Shown: positions 1 to 5,755 of the stretch, in pieces
Layout of the letters: every line of letters begins with the position of its first letter
Numbering within the stretch: position 1 is the stretch's first letter
NCBI GenBank assembly: GCA_020635015.1
Contig: JACKAP010000044.1
Location: 1-6,626 of the forward strand
Length of the DNA: 6,626 nucleotides
From: Calditrichia bacterium
GTDB taxonomy: Bacteria; Calditrichota; Calditrichia; RBG-13-44-9; J075
Reading direction: 5' to 3'
Notes under the pieces: model-generated
Database searches by the model: none
What the model saw: the letters and a program-made list of their open reading frames with translations, nothing else
What the model was told of the DNA's origin: nothing
Translations under genes and position numbers: made by a program

Positions 1-38
1 GTGAGCAAACATCGTGAGCGCAGCGAACTAACATCAAC

Positions 39-45
39 AAAGGAG
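39..45 (+). promoter_or_regulatory. Shine-Dalgarno site deciding the start of the haem protein
   Basis: AAAGGAG lies six bases before ATG 52. It selects this start over the in-frame GTG at base 1. Confidence 0.7.
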
Positions 46-51
46 CGGAAA

Positions 52-555
52 ATGGCAAAGCAGAAGCAATCTCCCTGGAAAAGGATTCTGATCATCCTGG
101 CGGCAGTAATTGTGATCATTCAGTTGGTTCCCTTCGGGCACAATCACAGCAATCCCCCGGTACAACAAGAGCCCAATTGGGATAATCCCCAAACCCGGGC
201 GTTGGTCCAGCGGGCCTGCTTCGACTGCCACAGCAACGAGACGGTATGGCCGTGGTACAGCAATGTGGCGCCGGTCTCCTGGCTGGTGCAGAAAGACGTC
301 ATCGATGGCCGCCGTCATCTCAATTTTTCCGAATGGGGCACCCGTCGCCATGAGAAACTGGACGATCTGCTGGAAGTAGTGAAAGAAGATGAAATGCCGT
401 TGAAGATCTACCTGTTGATGCACCCGGAAGCGGACTTCAGCGCCGCGGAAAAGCAGCAGCTCTTAGACGGCTTCCAGCGCACCCTGGGAGGCGGCATGCC
501 GGAAGAAGTTATGCCCGGCGGCGAAGCGGAGCATGAAGGGCATGATGATGATTGA
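52..555 (+). CDS. Membrane-anchored c-type haem-binding domain protein (Haem_bd family)
   Basis: This 167-residue protein has a basic N-terminus, one membrane helix (about residues 12-27) and then a periplasmic domain with a single CFDCH motif (C56, C59, H60). That is a canonical CxxCH covalent haem c site. The following stretch, with SNETVWPWYSNVAPVSW and a downstream DEMP (M115) then LLMHPEA, matches the small haem-binding domain family often annotated Haem_bd. M115 is a plausible distal ligand, which is inference. The protein probably sits on the outer face of the inner membrane and carries electrons or senses redox or gas; its partner is unknown. I chose ATG at 52 because AAAGGAG (39-45) lies six bases upstream. 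The frame stays open to a GTG at base 1, but that extension is polar, has no visible ribosome site and would bury the signal anchor. The tail ends in a short His/Asp/Glu-rich run (EHEGHDDD) that could bind a metal. The gene converges on the PepSY lipoprotein gene. Confidence 0.85.
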   Translation: MAKQKQSPWKRILIILAAVIVIIQLVPFGHNHSNPPVQQEPNWDNPQTRALVQRACFDCHSNETVWPWYSNVAPVSWLVQKDVIDGRRHLNFSEWGTRRHEKLDDLLEVVKEDEMPLKIYLLMHPEADFSAAEKQQLLDGFQRTLGGGMPEEVMPGGEAEHEGHDDD

Positions 556-611
556 TGGGTTCATGAGTTAATGCTGGATGCTGGAAAAAAAATAGTATGC
601 GGGTTAGCTGT

Positions 612-653
612 TCCTTTTGTAGCGACACTTTTCAAAGTGTCGCTACAAAAGGA
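612..653. repeat. Perfect 20-bp inverted repeat with 2-nt loop (REP-like hairpin)
   Basis: Bases 612-631 and 634-653 are exact reverse complements around the two-base loop TC. The core of the arm is GTAGCGACACTTT. The hairpin sits between two convergent genes, 56 nt after the haem gene stop and 7 nt past the PepSY gene stop. Neither strand has a U-tract directly after the stem; an A8 run at 585-592 gives U8 in the leftward transcript, but 20 nt beyond the stem, too far for a classical intrinsic terminator. A perfect, near-loopless palindrome in an intergenic gap is typical of REP-like or MITE-like dispersed repeats, and it may also protect or end both 3' ends. The structure is directly visible; its repetition elsewhere in the genome cannot be seen from here. 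Confidence 0.8.
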
Positions 654-660
654 GAAACAC

Positions 661-1170
661 TCACTCTTCCTCTGATTCCACCAGGCGGCCGTCTTCATTA
701 AATAATATTTCGTAGCGTTTTCCATCCTTGGGATCGGTTAATTTGACTTCGTAAAATACTTTTCCGGATTTATTCACCTGCTCCGCCAACCGGATTTCCA
801 TCTCACCATAATTCGCCGTAAGCGCCTCACTGATTGCCACCGGGAGCATGTCGGCGGCGATGGTTCTTTCCAGTTCCACCACCTCGCCGGCGGCATTGTA
901 GCTGGCATCGTAACGGGTGCTGTCATGTTCGAAGGAAATCTCGTACTTCAATTGACCGTCTTCACGCTCTTCACTGTATTCATGCACCACCGCACCCGGA
1001 TATGCCGTGTGGAACGCATCGAGTACTGCCTGGGGCACTTCCGTGGCCGTAACACTTTTTTCCCCGTTTTCTTCGGGTTGGGACTGCTGCTGCTGGCAGG
1101 ACAGAAGCACCACGCTGAACAGCACGGTCAACAAAGCACTGACGGTTTTAAAAACGAAATGATTTTTCAT
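661..1170 (-). CDS. PepSY-like lipoprotein with two tandem domain copies
   Basis: This 169-residue protein begins with a lipoprotein signal: basic MKNHFVFK, a hydrophobic core and the lipobox LLSC with the acylated Cys at 25. A Gln-rich linker follows. The rest is two similar units, about residues 45-102 and 109-166. Each starts with (V/L)PxA followed by a helix ending in a Tyr (AYPG, NYGE), then two strands with KYEISF or FYEVKL, then RY(D/E) and a final G-(E/R)-(V/L)-VE. This is the PepSY-like fold (family formerly called BLIP-like or DUF2874); such proteins are periplasmic or envelope-bound and their ligands are mostly unknown. The start is supported by GGAGGAG five bases upstream. It is the third gene of a leftward run after two PAP2 genes, with an 80-nt gap that may hold its own promoter. 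The mature protein is very acidic, ending in ESEEE. Function is not known. Confidence 0.85.
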   Translation of the reverse strand: MKNHFVFKTVSALLTVLFSVVLLSCQQQQSQPEENGEKSVTATEVPQAVLDAFHTAYPGAVVHEYSEEREDGQLKYEISFEHDSTRYDASYNAAGEVVELERTIAADMLPVAISEALTANYGEMEIRLAEQVNKSGKVFYEVKLTDPKDGKRYEILFNEDGRLVESEEE

Positions 1171-1175
1171 TGCGA

Positions 1176-1182
1176 CTCCTCC
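1176..1182 (-). promoter_or_regulatory. Strong Shine-Dalgarno of the PepSY lipoprotein gene
   Basis: On the minus strand GGAGGAG stands five bases before the ATG at 1170, a near-ideal ribosome site that fixes this start. Confidence 0.7.
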
Positions 1183-1215
1183 ATTTTGAATGGTTTAATA
1201 TATCTAACCCCTGGA

Positions 1216-1244
1216 TCTATATTATCGCGTCGTATAACTCACAA
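1216..1244 (-). promoter_or_regulatory. Candidate sigma-70-type promoter for the PepSY lipoprotein gene
   Basis: The minus strand reads TTGTGA (1244-1239), a 17-base spacer, then TATAGA (1221-1216), about 46 bases before the start codon. Spacing is ideal and both boxes are near consensus, but the surrounding gap is AT-rich so a chance match is possible. If real, it gives the lipoprotein gene transcription independent of the PAP2 genes upstream. Confidence 0.3.
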
Positions 1245-1250
1245 CCGCCG

Positions 1251-2252
1251 TCAAAACGCCAGGCGTGCGCCGATCATCCGGCCGTTGAAATACGGCACCA
1301 GCGATACCCGGTCGGGTACCGGCGATTTCGCATCATAATCCGGTGACACCGCTTTCCTGCCCCGCGCCACGGCAATTTTCCCAAAGGTGTAGCCCATCAT
1401 CAGCGCCAGGGGATAATCGCTGACCCAATGCACTCCATTGTTGACCATCTCGAACGAGAGTATCGTCATCAGGCCGTACCCCAGCGGGCGGATCAGCTTG
1501 TTTCCGGGGTAGTTCTCCGCGATTACCGTCACGGTCATCATGGCGGTAGCCAGGTGCCCGGAAGGGTAGGCATCGTAATGGGGTACATGCTGATGATATT
1601 CCGTCTGGTTGGGGAAGGGCCGCCAACGCCCGCCGTCGACCGTAGCCACAAAGGGACTCTCCCGGCCGGTGATATGTTTGAGGAACTGGGTCGAAAAGCC
1701 GGTGGCGATCATCCCTTCCGCCAACTGGCTGGCGGTCTGCAGGGCGCGGTTATTGCCGGCGATCAGGCCATAGCTTAAAAATGCTGCCGCGATGCCGGTG
1801 TGGGTCAGTCCGTCGCCGATAAAATACATCCAGGTATCGGCATCCCGGGGTACCTCGATCGGCAGGCCGAAGACATAGAAAGCCCGCTTCATCTTGTTGT
1901 TGCCGGTCAGCCCGATGCGCCGCCCGAAGCGCTGGGTTTCATCGAGCATCGGCTGGTCGGTTGCCACCATCAGCACGGTCAGGGCGGACATCGCCGCAAA
2001 ATTCACCAGATTGTCGCGCCGGAACGTCATCTGAACATAGCGCTGCAAATTCCCGGGGAAATGCGTGATGAACCCAAGCGGCGCCGGTTTTGCGTAGGCA
2101 TAGGCCAGCGTCTCATTGATGCGGTAAATTTGCTGGTCGGCGCGCTCACGGTCGGCAGCGGCCGGCAGACCATCGCCCGATTGCGAAAAACCGGTCGTTG
2201 CCAGCAGGATTAAAAAAACCAATAAATTCATTAGTTGTTTGCAATTACCCAT
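1251..2252 (-). CDS. Exported PAP2-family protein with altered phosphatase motifs
   Basis: This 333-residue protein has a signal peptide (hydrophobic core about residues 9-20, cleavage probably near GFSQ) and several hydrophobic segments. PAP2 phosphatase landmarks are present in order: KHITGRESP (K192-P200), YPSGH (229-233, H233 the general acid) and HWVSD (nucleophile H275, D279). Two residues differ from the textbook pattern: the Arg before Pro in KxxxxxxRP is Ser199, and the SR six to seven residues before the nucleophile is E268-M269. The catalytic dyad is intact, so activity is possible with a changed phosphate pocket; this is inference. Likely substrates are lipid phosphates or pyrophosphates at the outer face of the inner membrane. 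GGAAGG lies seven bases before ATG 2252; the internal Met8 has no ribosome site. The C-terminus ends in PYFNGRMIGARLAF, with terminal Phe, closely resembling the end of the neighbouring PAP2 protein. It follows that gene by 33 nt, so the two are probably co-transcribed. Confidence 0.85.
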   Translation of the reverse strand: MGNCKQLMNLLVFLILLATTGFSQSGDGLPAAADRERADQQIYRINETLAYAYAKPAPLGFITHFPGNLQRYVQMTFRRDNLVNFAAMSALTVLMVATDQPMLDETQRFGRRIGLTGNNKMKRAFYVFGLPIEVPRDADTWMYFIGDGLTHTGIAAAFLSYGLIAGNNRALQTASQLAEGMIATGFSTQFLKHITGRESPFVATVDGGRWRPFPNQTEYHQHVPHYDAYPSGHLATAMMTVTVIAENYPGNKLIRPLGYGLMTILSFEMVNNGVHWVSDYPLALMMGYTFGKIAVARGRKAVSPDYDAKSPVPDRVSLVPYFNGRMIGARLAF

Positions 2253-2285
2253 TATCTGACCTTCCTCATCCTTATAAAATCATAC

Positions 2286-3107
2286 TTAGAAAGCTATTTC
2301 GATCCCGGCTTTCTTGCCGTTCATATACGGGTGGAACCGGGGTTTAGCGGTATTGGTATTTTGATCTTTCCGCACCACAGCGCTGCCAATCAGATAACCG
2401 ATTAGACCGCCGGCAATGACATCCGAGGTCCAATGTTTGCGGTCCAGCATGCGTTGAAAGCCAACTGAGGTGGCAAAAGTGTAGGCGGGGATTTGCACCC
2501 AACGGGAGCCGCTCTCTTTGGCCAGCACCGTCATCAACGCGAAGATACTCGACGTGTGTCCGGAAGGGAAAGACATATTGCGGGAGTCCAGCGAGGCATC
2601 ATCGAACAGATCGAATTTATAAGGTGTTGCGCCGGTGTACGGCCGGCGTCGGGAAACCAGGATCTTTAAACTGGTGGTTACCAAACTGCTATACGCCAGC
2701 GAGGTGAGCATCAAGCGAAGCGTATGGGCGGGGGCAGGATTTTTGCTGAAAAAGCTATAGCCATAAGCGCCCGCAGTAACCGCTCCCAACACATGGAAGG
2801 TATACCCGGTGTCATACAACTCTCCCAGGCGGCCAAACGACTTCAGTAACTGCAGGGGGGATTTGTGATTTTCTCGGGCATATTCCTCATCGATTTTTGC
2901 GTCGGAATCCGAGATAATGTAAGCAGCCGTTCCAATCACCAGCAGTGAGCGGAGAGACGGACCATCCAGCAGCGGCAGCCTGATGTCCGTGAATTTCGGC
3001 GAGGTGGATAATAAACCGGCTAAATTGTGCCGCAACGAGGGCAAACCCTGTCCGTAAATCCCATTTCCCCATACCAGCAGCAGTAATCCCAAGACAATCT
3101 TCTTCAT
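2286..3107 (-). CDS. Exported PAP2-family acid phosphatase (canonical motifs)
   Basis: Starting at ATG 3107 this is a 273-residue protein with a signal peptide (MKKIVLGLLLLVWGNGIYGQ). The start is favoured because AAGGTG (3116-3121) lies eight bases upstream and the signal begins cleanly there; an in-frame ATG at 3137 would add ten polar residues and has no evident ribosome site. PAP2 motifs are complete: K148-x6-R155-P156, FPSGH (H184), and R219-x5-H225 followed by HWTSD (D229), with Gln in place of the usual Ser before R219. Several hydrophobic helices surround them, as in membrane lipid phosphatases acting in the periplasm (undecaprenyl-pyrophosphate, phosphatidate or lipid A phosphatases). 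The exact substrate cannot be told from sequence. The tail PYMNGKKAGIEIAF resembles the end of the next gene's product. It is the first gene of the leftward run. Confidence 0.88.
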   Translation of the reverse strand: MKKIVLGLLLLVWGNGIYGQGLPSLRHNLAGLLSTSPKFTDIRLPLLDGPSLRSLLVIGTAAYIISDSDAKIDEEYARENHKSPLQLLKSFGRLGELYDTGYTFHVLGAVTAGAYGYSFFSKNPAPAHTLRLMLTSLAYSSLVTTSLKILVSRRRPYTGATPYKFDLFDDASLDSRNMSFPSGHTSSIFALMTVLAKESGSRWVQIPAYTFATSVGFQRMLDRKHWTSDVIAGGLIGYLIGSAVVRKDQNTNTAKPRFHPYMNGKKAGIEIAF

Positions 3108-3115
3108 GTGCCCTT

Positions 3116-3121
3116 CACCTT
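3116..3121 (-). promoter_or_regulatory. Shine-Dalgarno deciding the start of the first PAP2 gene
   Basis: AAGGTG on the minus strand is eight bases before ATG 3107. It favours this start over the in-frame ATGs at 3125, 3128 and 3137. Confidence 0.55.
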
Positions 3122-3272
3122 TCATCATTCCGATCATAAAGAATCGCCAATTTCCGCCAATCCTTTACCCGACCTCAAAATGAGACGATTGTTTTCCGGA
3201 GAAAAGTCTTCATCAAAAGCTTGATCTCATCCGGCACTCGCATGCTTTTGGTCTAACCGCTGTCCGATTAAT

Positions 3273-3301
3273 ATAATACTAAAATCTGAACACGAACTGA
3301 A
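3273..3301 (-). promoter_or_regulatory. Candidate promoter for the PAP2 gene run
   Basis: The minus strand reads TTCAGT (3301-3296), 17 bases, then TATTAT (3278-3273) inside an AT-rich block. It would give a leader of about 160 nt before ATG 3107. The -35 box is only partly consensus, so this is a weak call based on position and spacing. Confidence 0.3.
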
Positions 3302-3330
3302 TTTTGGCATGTTTCGGAAAAAAATTTACA

Positions 3331-3400
3331 CGGGAAGATGGCGGGAGGTGGATGGTAAGGGGAGGGCATTTGTTGTTAGTGGTGGGTTGTTGGCAACCAT
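3331..3400 (-). terminator. Candidate Rho-dependent termination (rut-like) region below the kinase gene
   Basis: In the leftward transcript just past the kinase stop, these 70 bases contain 33 C and only 6 G (counted directly). The stretch is largely unstructured, with repeated C/A/U-rich segments such as CCCTCCCC and ACCATCCACCTCCC. A long C-rich, G-poor region right after a stop codon is the classic setting for Rho loading. No intrinsic terminator is convincing: the hairpins at 3385-3398 and 3406-3418 have only five-pair stems and no following U-tract. Confidence 0.4.
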
Positions 3401-3422
3401 GTGATCCAATAAAATTGGGAAT

Positions 3423-4826
3423 TTACCCATCAGCGGCAGGCAGTTCAACCCGCACCATCGTGCCCCGGCCCACTTCACTATCAATATGAAGGCTCCCCCC
3501 GTGGGCGGCAACGATCCAGCGGCAGATGGCCAGCCCCAGCCCACTGCCCCCTTCCGCCCGGGTGCGGGCCTTATTCACCCGGTAAAAACGGTCAAAAATA
3601 TGCTTTAGATCTTCCGCCGGAATCCCGATACCGCTGTCGCGTACCGTTAGCTCAATCAGCTCCTGGTGGGCTGCCAGCGTGAATTGAATCATACCGCTGT
3701 GGGTAAACTTCAGCGCATTTTCCGATAAATTCAGCAACAACCGACGGATCAAGCCCTCATCGCCCTTAAAAAGCACTTCATCACAACGTTCCAGCCGCAC
3801 CTCCAGGGAATGGTTATGGGCCAGAATCTCAGCATCCTCTACGGTTTGCCGCAGCACTTCATCGAGCCGGAAAACCGTTTTCTGGATGGGATACTGGCCG
3901 CTGTCAGACTGGGCCAACAGCAATAGGTTGTCGATGATTTTACTCATCATGATCGTGCGGTCCAATGCTTTTTGCAAGGCGCCAAGCTGTTCCTCCGTTA
4001 TTCCAGGCGACTGATAAAGCAATTCGAGTTCGCCGCGCAGGATGGTGAGGGGGGTGCGCAGCTCGTGAGCGGCATCCTGGGTAAACTGGCGCACCTTCTG
4101 CACGCCTGCTTCGATGCGCCCGATCATCCGGTTGAGGGTCAGCACCAGTTGACCGAATTCATCCTCTCCGCGATAAGCGGGCAGGCGCTGCTCCAGTTGG
4201 CTCATCGTGATCTTGTCTGCTGCCGCCGCCACCTCGGCGACCGGGCGCATCGCCAGGCGCGACAGGAACCACCCCCCGGCCAACACCAGGATCAGAATCA
4301 GCGGGATGCCGGGGGTCAGGATATCCAGCAGTTCGTCAAGCACCTCAAAAAAAGTGCGATTCTCCTTACCGACCACCAGGAATCCCCAGGAATGGCTGCT
4401 GATCAGCACCCGGTATCGCCGGCCGGCGAGCAAGTGATTGGAAAATCCTTCCGGTTGTTCCCAGAAACCTTTGGGCAGCAGCAATTGGGCATTTTTCAAT
4501 CCCCCGTCACTGAACACCCGCCGCCCGGTCTCTGTCTTGAGGGCAAAAATAACGAACTCTTGTTTGTAGCCGTAAATTTCATGCAATTCTTCGTAAAACT
4601 CAGCGGCCAGCGCCTCATCTTGCTGACCACCAGGGGTTAAGAGGCCGAGAAATTCCGTTTCGAACAGTTGGATCATCCAACCGTTCTCTAACTGCAACTC
4701 CTTGTCGATTTCCCGGTTCAGTTCCCAATACAGCGCAATCATGCTGCTGCCCAGGATAAACCCGAGCACTCCGAAAAAAACCAGAGCGATCAGCAAGCCA
4801 AGCCGGGTTCGGATCGAGAGTTTCAT
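3423..4826 (-). CDS. Two-component sensor histidine kinase (HAMP, HisKA, HATPase_c)
   Basis: This 467-residue inner-membrane kinase has a first membrane helix at about 8-34, a periplasmic sensor loop of about 130 residues (35-168), a second helix at about 170-190 and a HAMP linker starting with RP (194-240). The HisKA H-box is HELRTP with phospho-acceptor H254. The ATP-binding domain has an N-box with LSENALKFT (N370), a G1 box DSGIGIP (397-403), an F-box FDRFYR and a G2 box GGSGLGLAI (426-434), so all catalytic elements are present. The architecture is that of the CusS/CopS/PcoS and EnvZ-like group. The sensor loop has no His-rich or Cys-rich metal cluster, so its ligand is uncertain. Its ATG overlaps the regulator's stop as ATGA, showing translational coupling with the partner. 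It should phosphorylate the adjacent regulator; the divergent efflux gene suggests a metal or toxic-compound signal, which is inference. Confidence 0.95.
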   Translation of the reverse strand: MKLSIRTRLGLLIALVFFGVLGFILGSSMIALYWELNREIDKELQLENGWMIQLFETEFLGLLTPGGQQDEALAAEFYEELHEIYGYKQEFVIFALKTETGRRVFSDGGLKNAQLLLPKGFWEQPEGFSNHLLAGRRYRVLISSHSWGFLVVGKENRTFFEVLDELLDILTPGIPLILILVLAGGWFLSRLAMRPVAEVAAAADKITMSQLEQRLPAYRGEDEFGQLVLTLNRMIGRIEAGVQKVRQFTQDAAHELRTPLTILRGELELLYQSPGITEEQLGALQKALDRTIMMSKIIDNLLLLAQSDSGQYPIQKTVFRLDEVLRQTVEDAEILAHNHSLEVRLERCDEVLFKGDEGLIRRLLLNLSENALKFTHSGMIQFTLAAHQELIELTVRDSGIGIPAEDLKHIFDRFYRVNKARTRAEGGSGLGLAICRWIVAAHGGSLHIDSEVGRGTMVRVELPAADG

Positions 4827-5500
4827 TGCCGGGGATCTCGCAGGCTGTATCCGCCGTTGCGGATGGTGTGAATCAATTTGAATTTGCTGAAACGTTCAAT
4901 TTTCTGGCGCAGCCGGCGGATATAGACTTCGATCAGGTTATAATCGCTATTGAAGTGATAATCCCAGACATGCTCGGCAATCATCCCCTTACTGACCAGG
5001 CGGTTTTTGTTGTGGAGCAGGTAGGTCAAGATGGCAAATTCGCGGCGGGTCAGTTCGATCGAGCGGCTGTCCACCCACACTTCCTGGGTGGCGGTATCCA
5101 GAGTAAGGTCGCCGGCGCTCAGCAGGGAGGTTTTCTCCAGTGAGGCCCGCCGCAGCAGGGCCCGCACCCGGGCACGCAGTTCCGAAACGGCAAAGGGTTT
5201 GACCAGGTAATCATCCGCCCCGGCATCCAGGCCCGCCACCCGGTCCGCCACTTCCCCCCGGGCGGTCAGCAGCAGCACCGGCGTATGCAGGCCGGAAACA
5301 CGGAGTGAATTCAATACCGCCAGGCCATCCTTTTTCGGCAGCATAATATCGAGAATAATCAGGTCGTACGGCTCCGACATAGCAAGCGCCTCACCGTTCA
5401 CGCCATCCCGGGCAACATCGACCGCATGGGATTCCGCCAGCAAAGTCTTTTGCACAAATTCGGCAATATCTTTTTCGTCTTCTACAATTAAAATACGCAT
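4823..5500 (-). CDS. OmpR/PhoB-family response regulator
   Basis: From ATG 5500 this is a 225-residue two-domain regulator. The receiver domain has the acidic pair E7-D8, phospho-acceptor D51 in LIILDIMLPKKDG, the switch Thr79 (LLTA) and K101 (LVKPF). The C-terminal winged-helix domain (about 125-222) has the family signature LTRREFAILTYLL, the recognition-helix region with SDYNLIEVYIRRLRQKI and the closing TIRNGGYSLR wing. It resembles the CusR/CopR/QseB branch. I chose ATG 5500 because it gives the standard opening MRILIVEDE; a GTG at 5512 would add MSRR and cannot be excluded, since neither start has an ideally spaced ribosome site (AGG at 5504-5506 is only three bases from ATG, AGGT at 5513-5516 abuts the GTG). 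It is first in a two-gene operon with its kinase and is divergent from the lipoprotein and efflux genes. Confidence 0.95.
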   Translation of the reverse strand: MRILIVEDEKDIAEFVQKTLLAESHAVDVARDGVNGEALAMSEPYDLIILDIMLPKKDGLAVLNSLRVSGLHTPVLLLTARGEVADRVAGLDAGADDYLVKPFAVSELRARVRALLRRASLEKTSLLSAGDLTLDTATQEVWVDSRSIELTRREFAILTYLLHNKNRLVSKGMIAEHVWDYHFNSDYNLIEVYIRRLRQKIERFSKFKLIHTIRNGGYSLRDPRQ

Positions 5501-5562
5501 CCGCCTGCTCACACCTAATCGATATAAGCGATAAACTAAACGGTAATTGCGCCAGTAGCAAA

Positions 5563-5577
5563 CGGAAACTGTTTCCG
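5563..5577. promoter_or_regulatory. Operator-like dyad upstream of the response regulator gene
   Basis: CGGAAAC-T-GTTTCCG is a perfect 7-1-7 inverted repeat in the divergent gap, 63 nt before the regulator ATG. On the minus strand it directly precedes a weak promoter-like pair, TTGCTA (5560-5555), 17 bases, TAGTTT (5537-5532). Position next to a -35 box suits binding by a dimeric regulator, perhaps autoregulation by the adjacent response regulator. No second full copy is seen in the window. Confidence 0.4.
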
Positions 5578-5591
5578 CTGAATCCCGCGTT

Positions 5592-5639
5592 TTTCGACCG
5601 GGCCGTATGCTGCTTCGACTGCCTGGTCGAAATGCCCGG
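5592..5639. promoter_or_regulatory. Stem-loop with a competing partner in the divergent gap
   Basis: Bases 5592-5603 pair with 5621-5632 (TTTCGACCGGGC with GCCTGGTCGAAA) as 12 pairs including one G-T wobble, around a 17-base loop. The inner part CCGGGC (5598-5603) can instead pair with GCCCGG (5634-5639), so two mutually exclusive folds are possible. There is no U-tract on either strand, so it is not a classical terminator. Whether it is transcribed as a leader of the plus-strand lipoprotein gene or acts as DNA is unknown. Confidence 0.35.
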
Positions 5640-5651
5640 CAGCCCCGGCTC

Positions 5652-5680
5652 TTGAGACATCACTCAATCAACAATTTTAC
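5652..5680 (+). promoter_or_regulatory. Weak promoter-like site for the lipoprotein/efflux genes
   Basis: TTGAGA (5652-5657), 17 bases, then TTTTAC (5675-5680) lies about 75 nt before ATG 5756. The -35 is good and the -10 is poor, as might suit an activator-dependent promoter. Support is limited to the spacing and position. Confidence 0.2.
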
Positions 5681-5755
5681 AGTAGCTTACCGCTTCCAGC
5701 TTCTTATGGCACGATCATTGATCTATTTCCTCCTGATAAAACGGGGCAGCGCTGC

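Larger units (their letters stand above)
3108..3422. other. Non-coding gap between the two-component genes and the PAP2 run
   Basis: Neither strand shows a credible gene here. The part nearest the PAP2 gene (3108-3300) would be its leader. It holds an AT-rich promoter-like block (3273-3301) and a weak 7-bp stem, CAAAAGC 3214-3220 with GCTTTTG 3244-3250. The part nearest the kinase gene (3327-3405) is strongly G-rich on the plus strand, described separately as a Rho-type terminator candidate. The two halves differ visibly in base composition. Confidence 0.7.

Noticed and set aside
1..51. In-frame GTG at base 1 as the start of the haem protein
   Set aside because: The extension is polar, precedes the signal anchor and has no ribosome site, while ATG 52 has AAAGGAG at ideal spacing.
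571..584. Direct repeat ATGCTGG twice
   Set aside because: Only two 7-base copies; too short to interpret.
1800..2213. Open frame on the plus strand opposite the second PAP2 gene
   Set aside because: Shadow of the PAP2 coding region; no signal peptide, motif or ribosome site.
3343..3366. G-quadruplex candidate on the plus strand
   Set aside because: Most G-runs are only two long, giving at best a weak two-layer fold; the C-rich transcript explanation fits better.
3385..3418. Two short hairpins as an intrinsic terminator of the kinase gene
   Set aside because: Stems of five pairs each with no U-tract afterwards.
3304..3489. Small plus-strand open frame across the gap and the kinase 3' end
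   Set aside because: Overlaps the kinase gene end and its composition follows the G-rich strand bias rather than codon use.
3972..4640. Long open frame on the plus strand opposite the kinase gene
   Set aside because: It is antisense to an unambiguous histidine kinase and its product is Gln/His-rich with no recognisable motif.
5713..5723. GATCATTGATC dyad before the lipoprotein gene
   Set aside because: Only 5-1-5 symmetry in an AT-rich stretch; likely chance.
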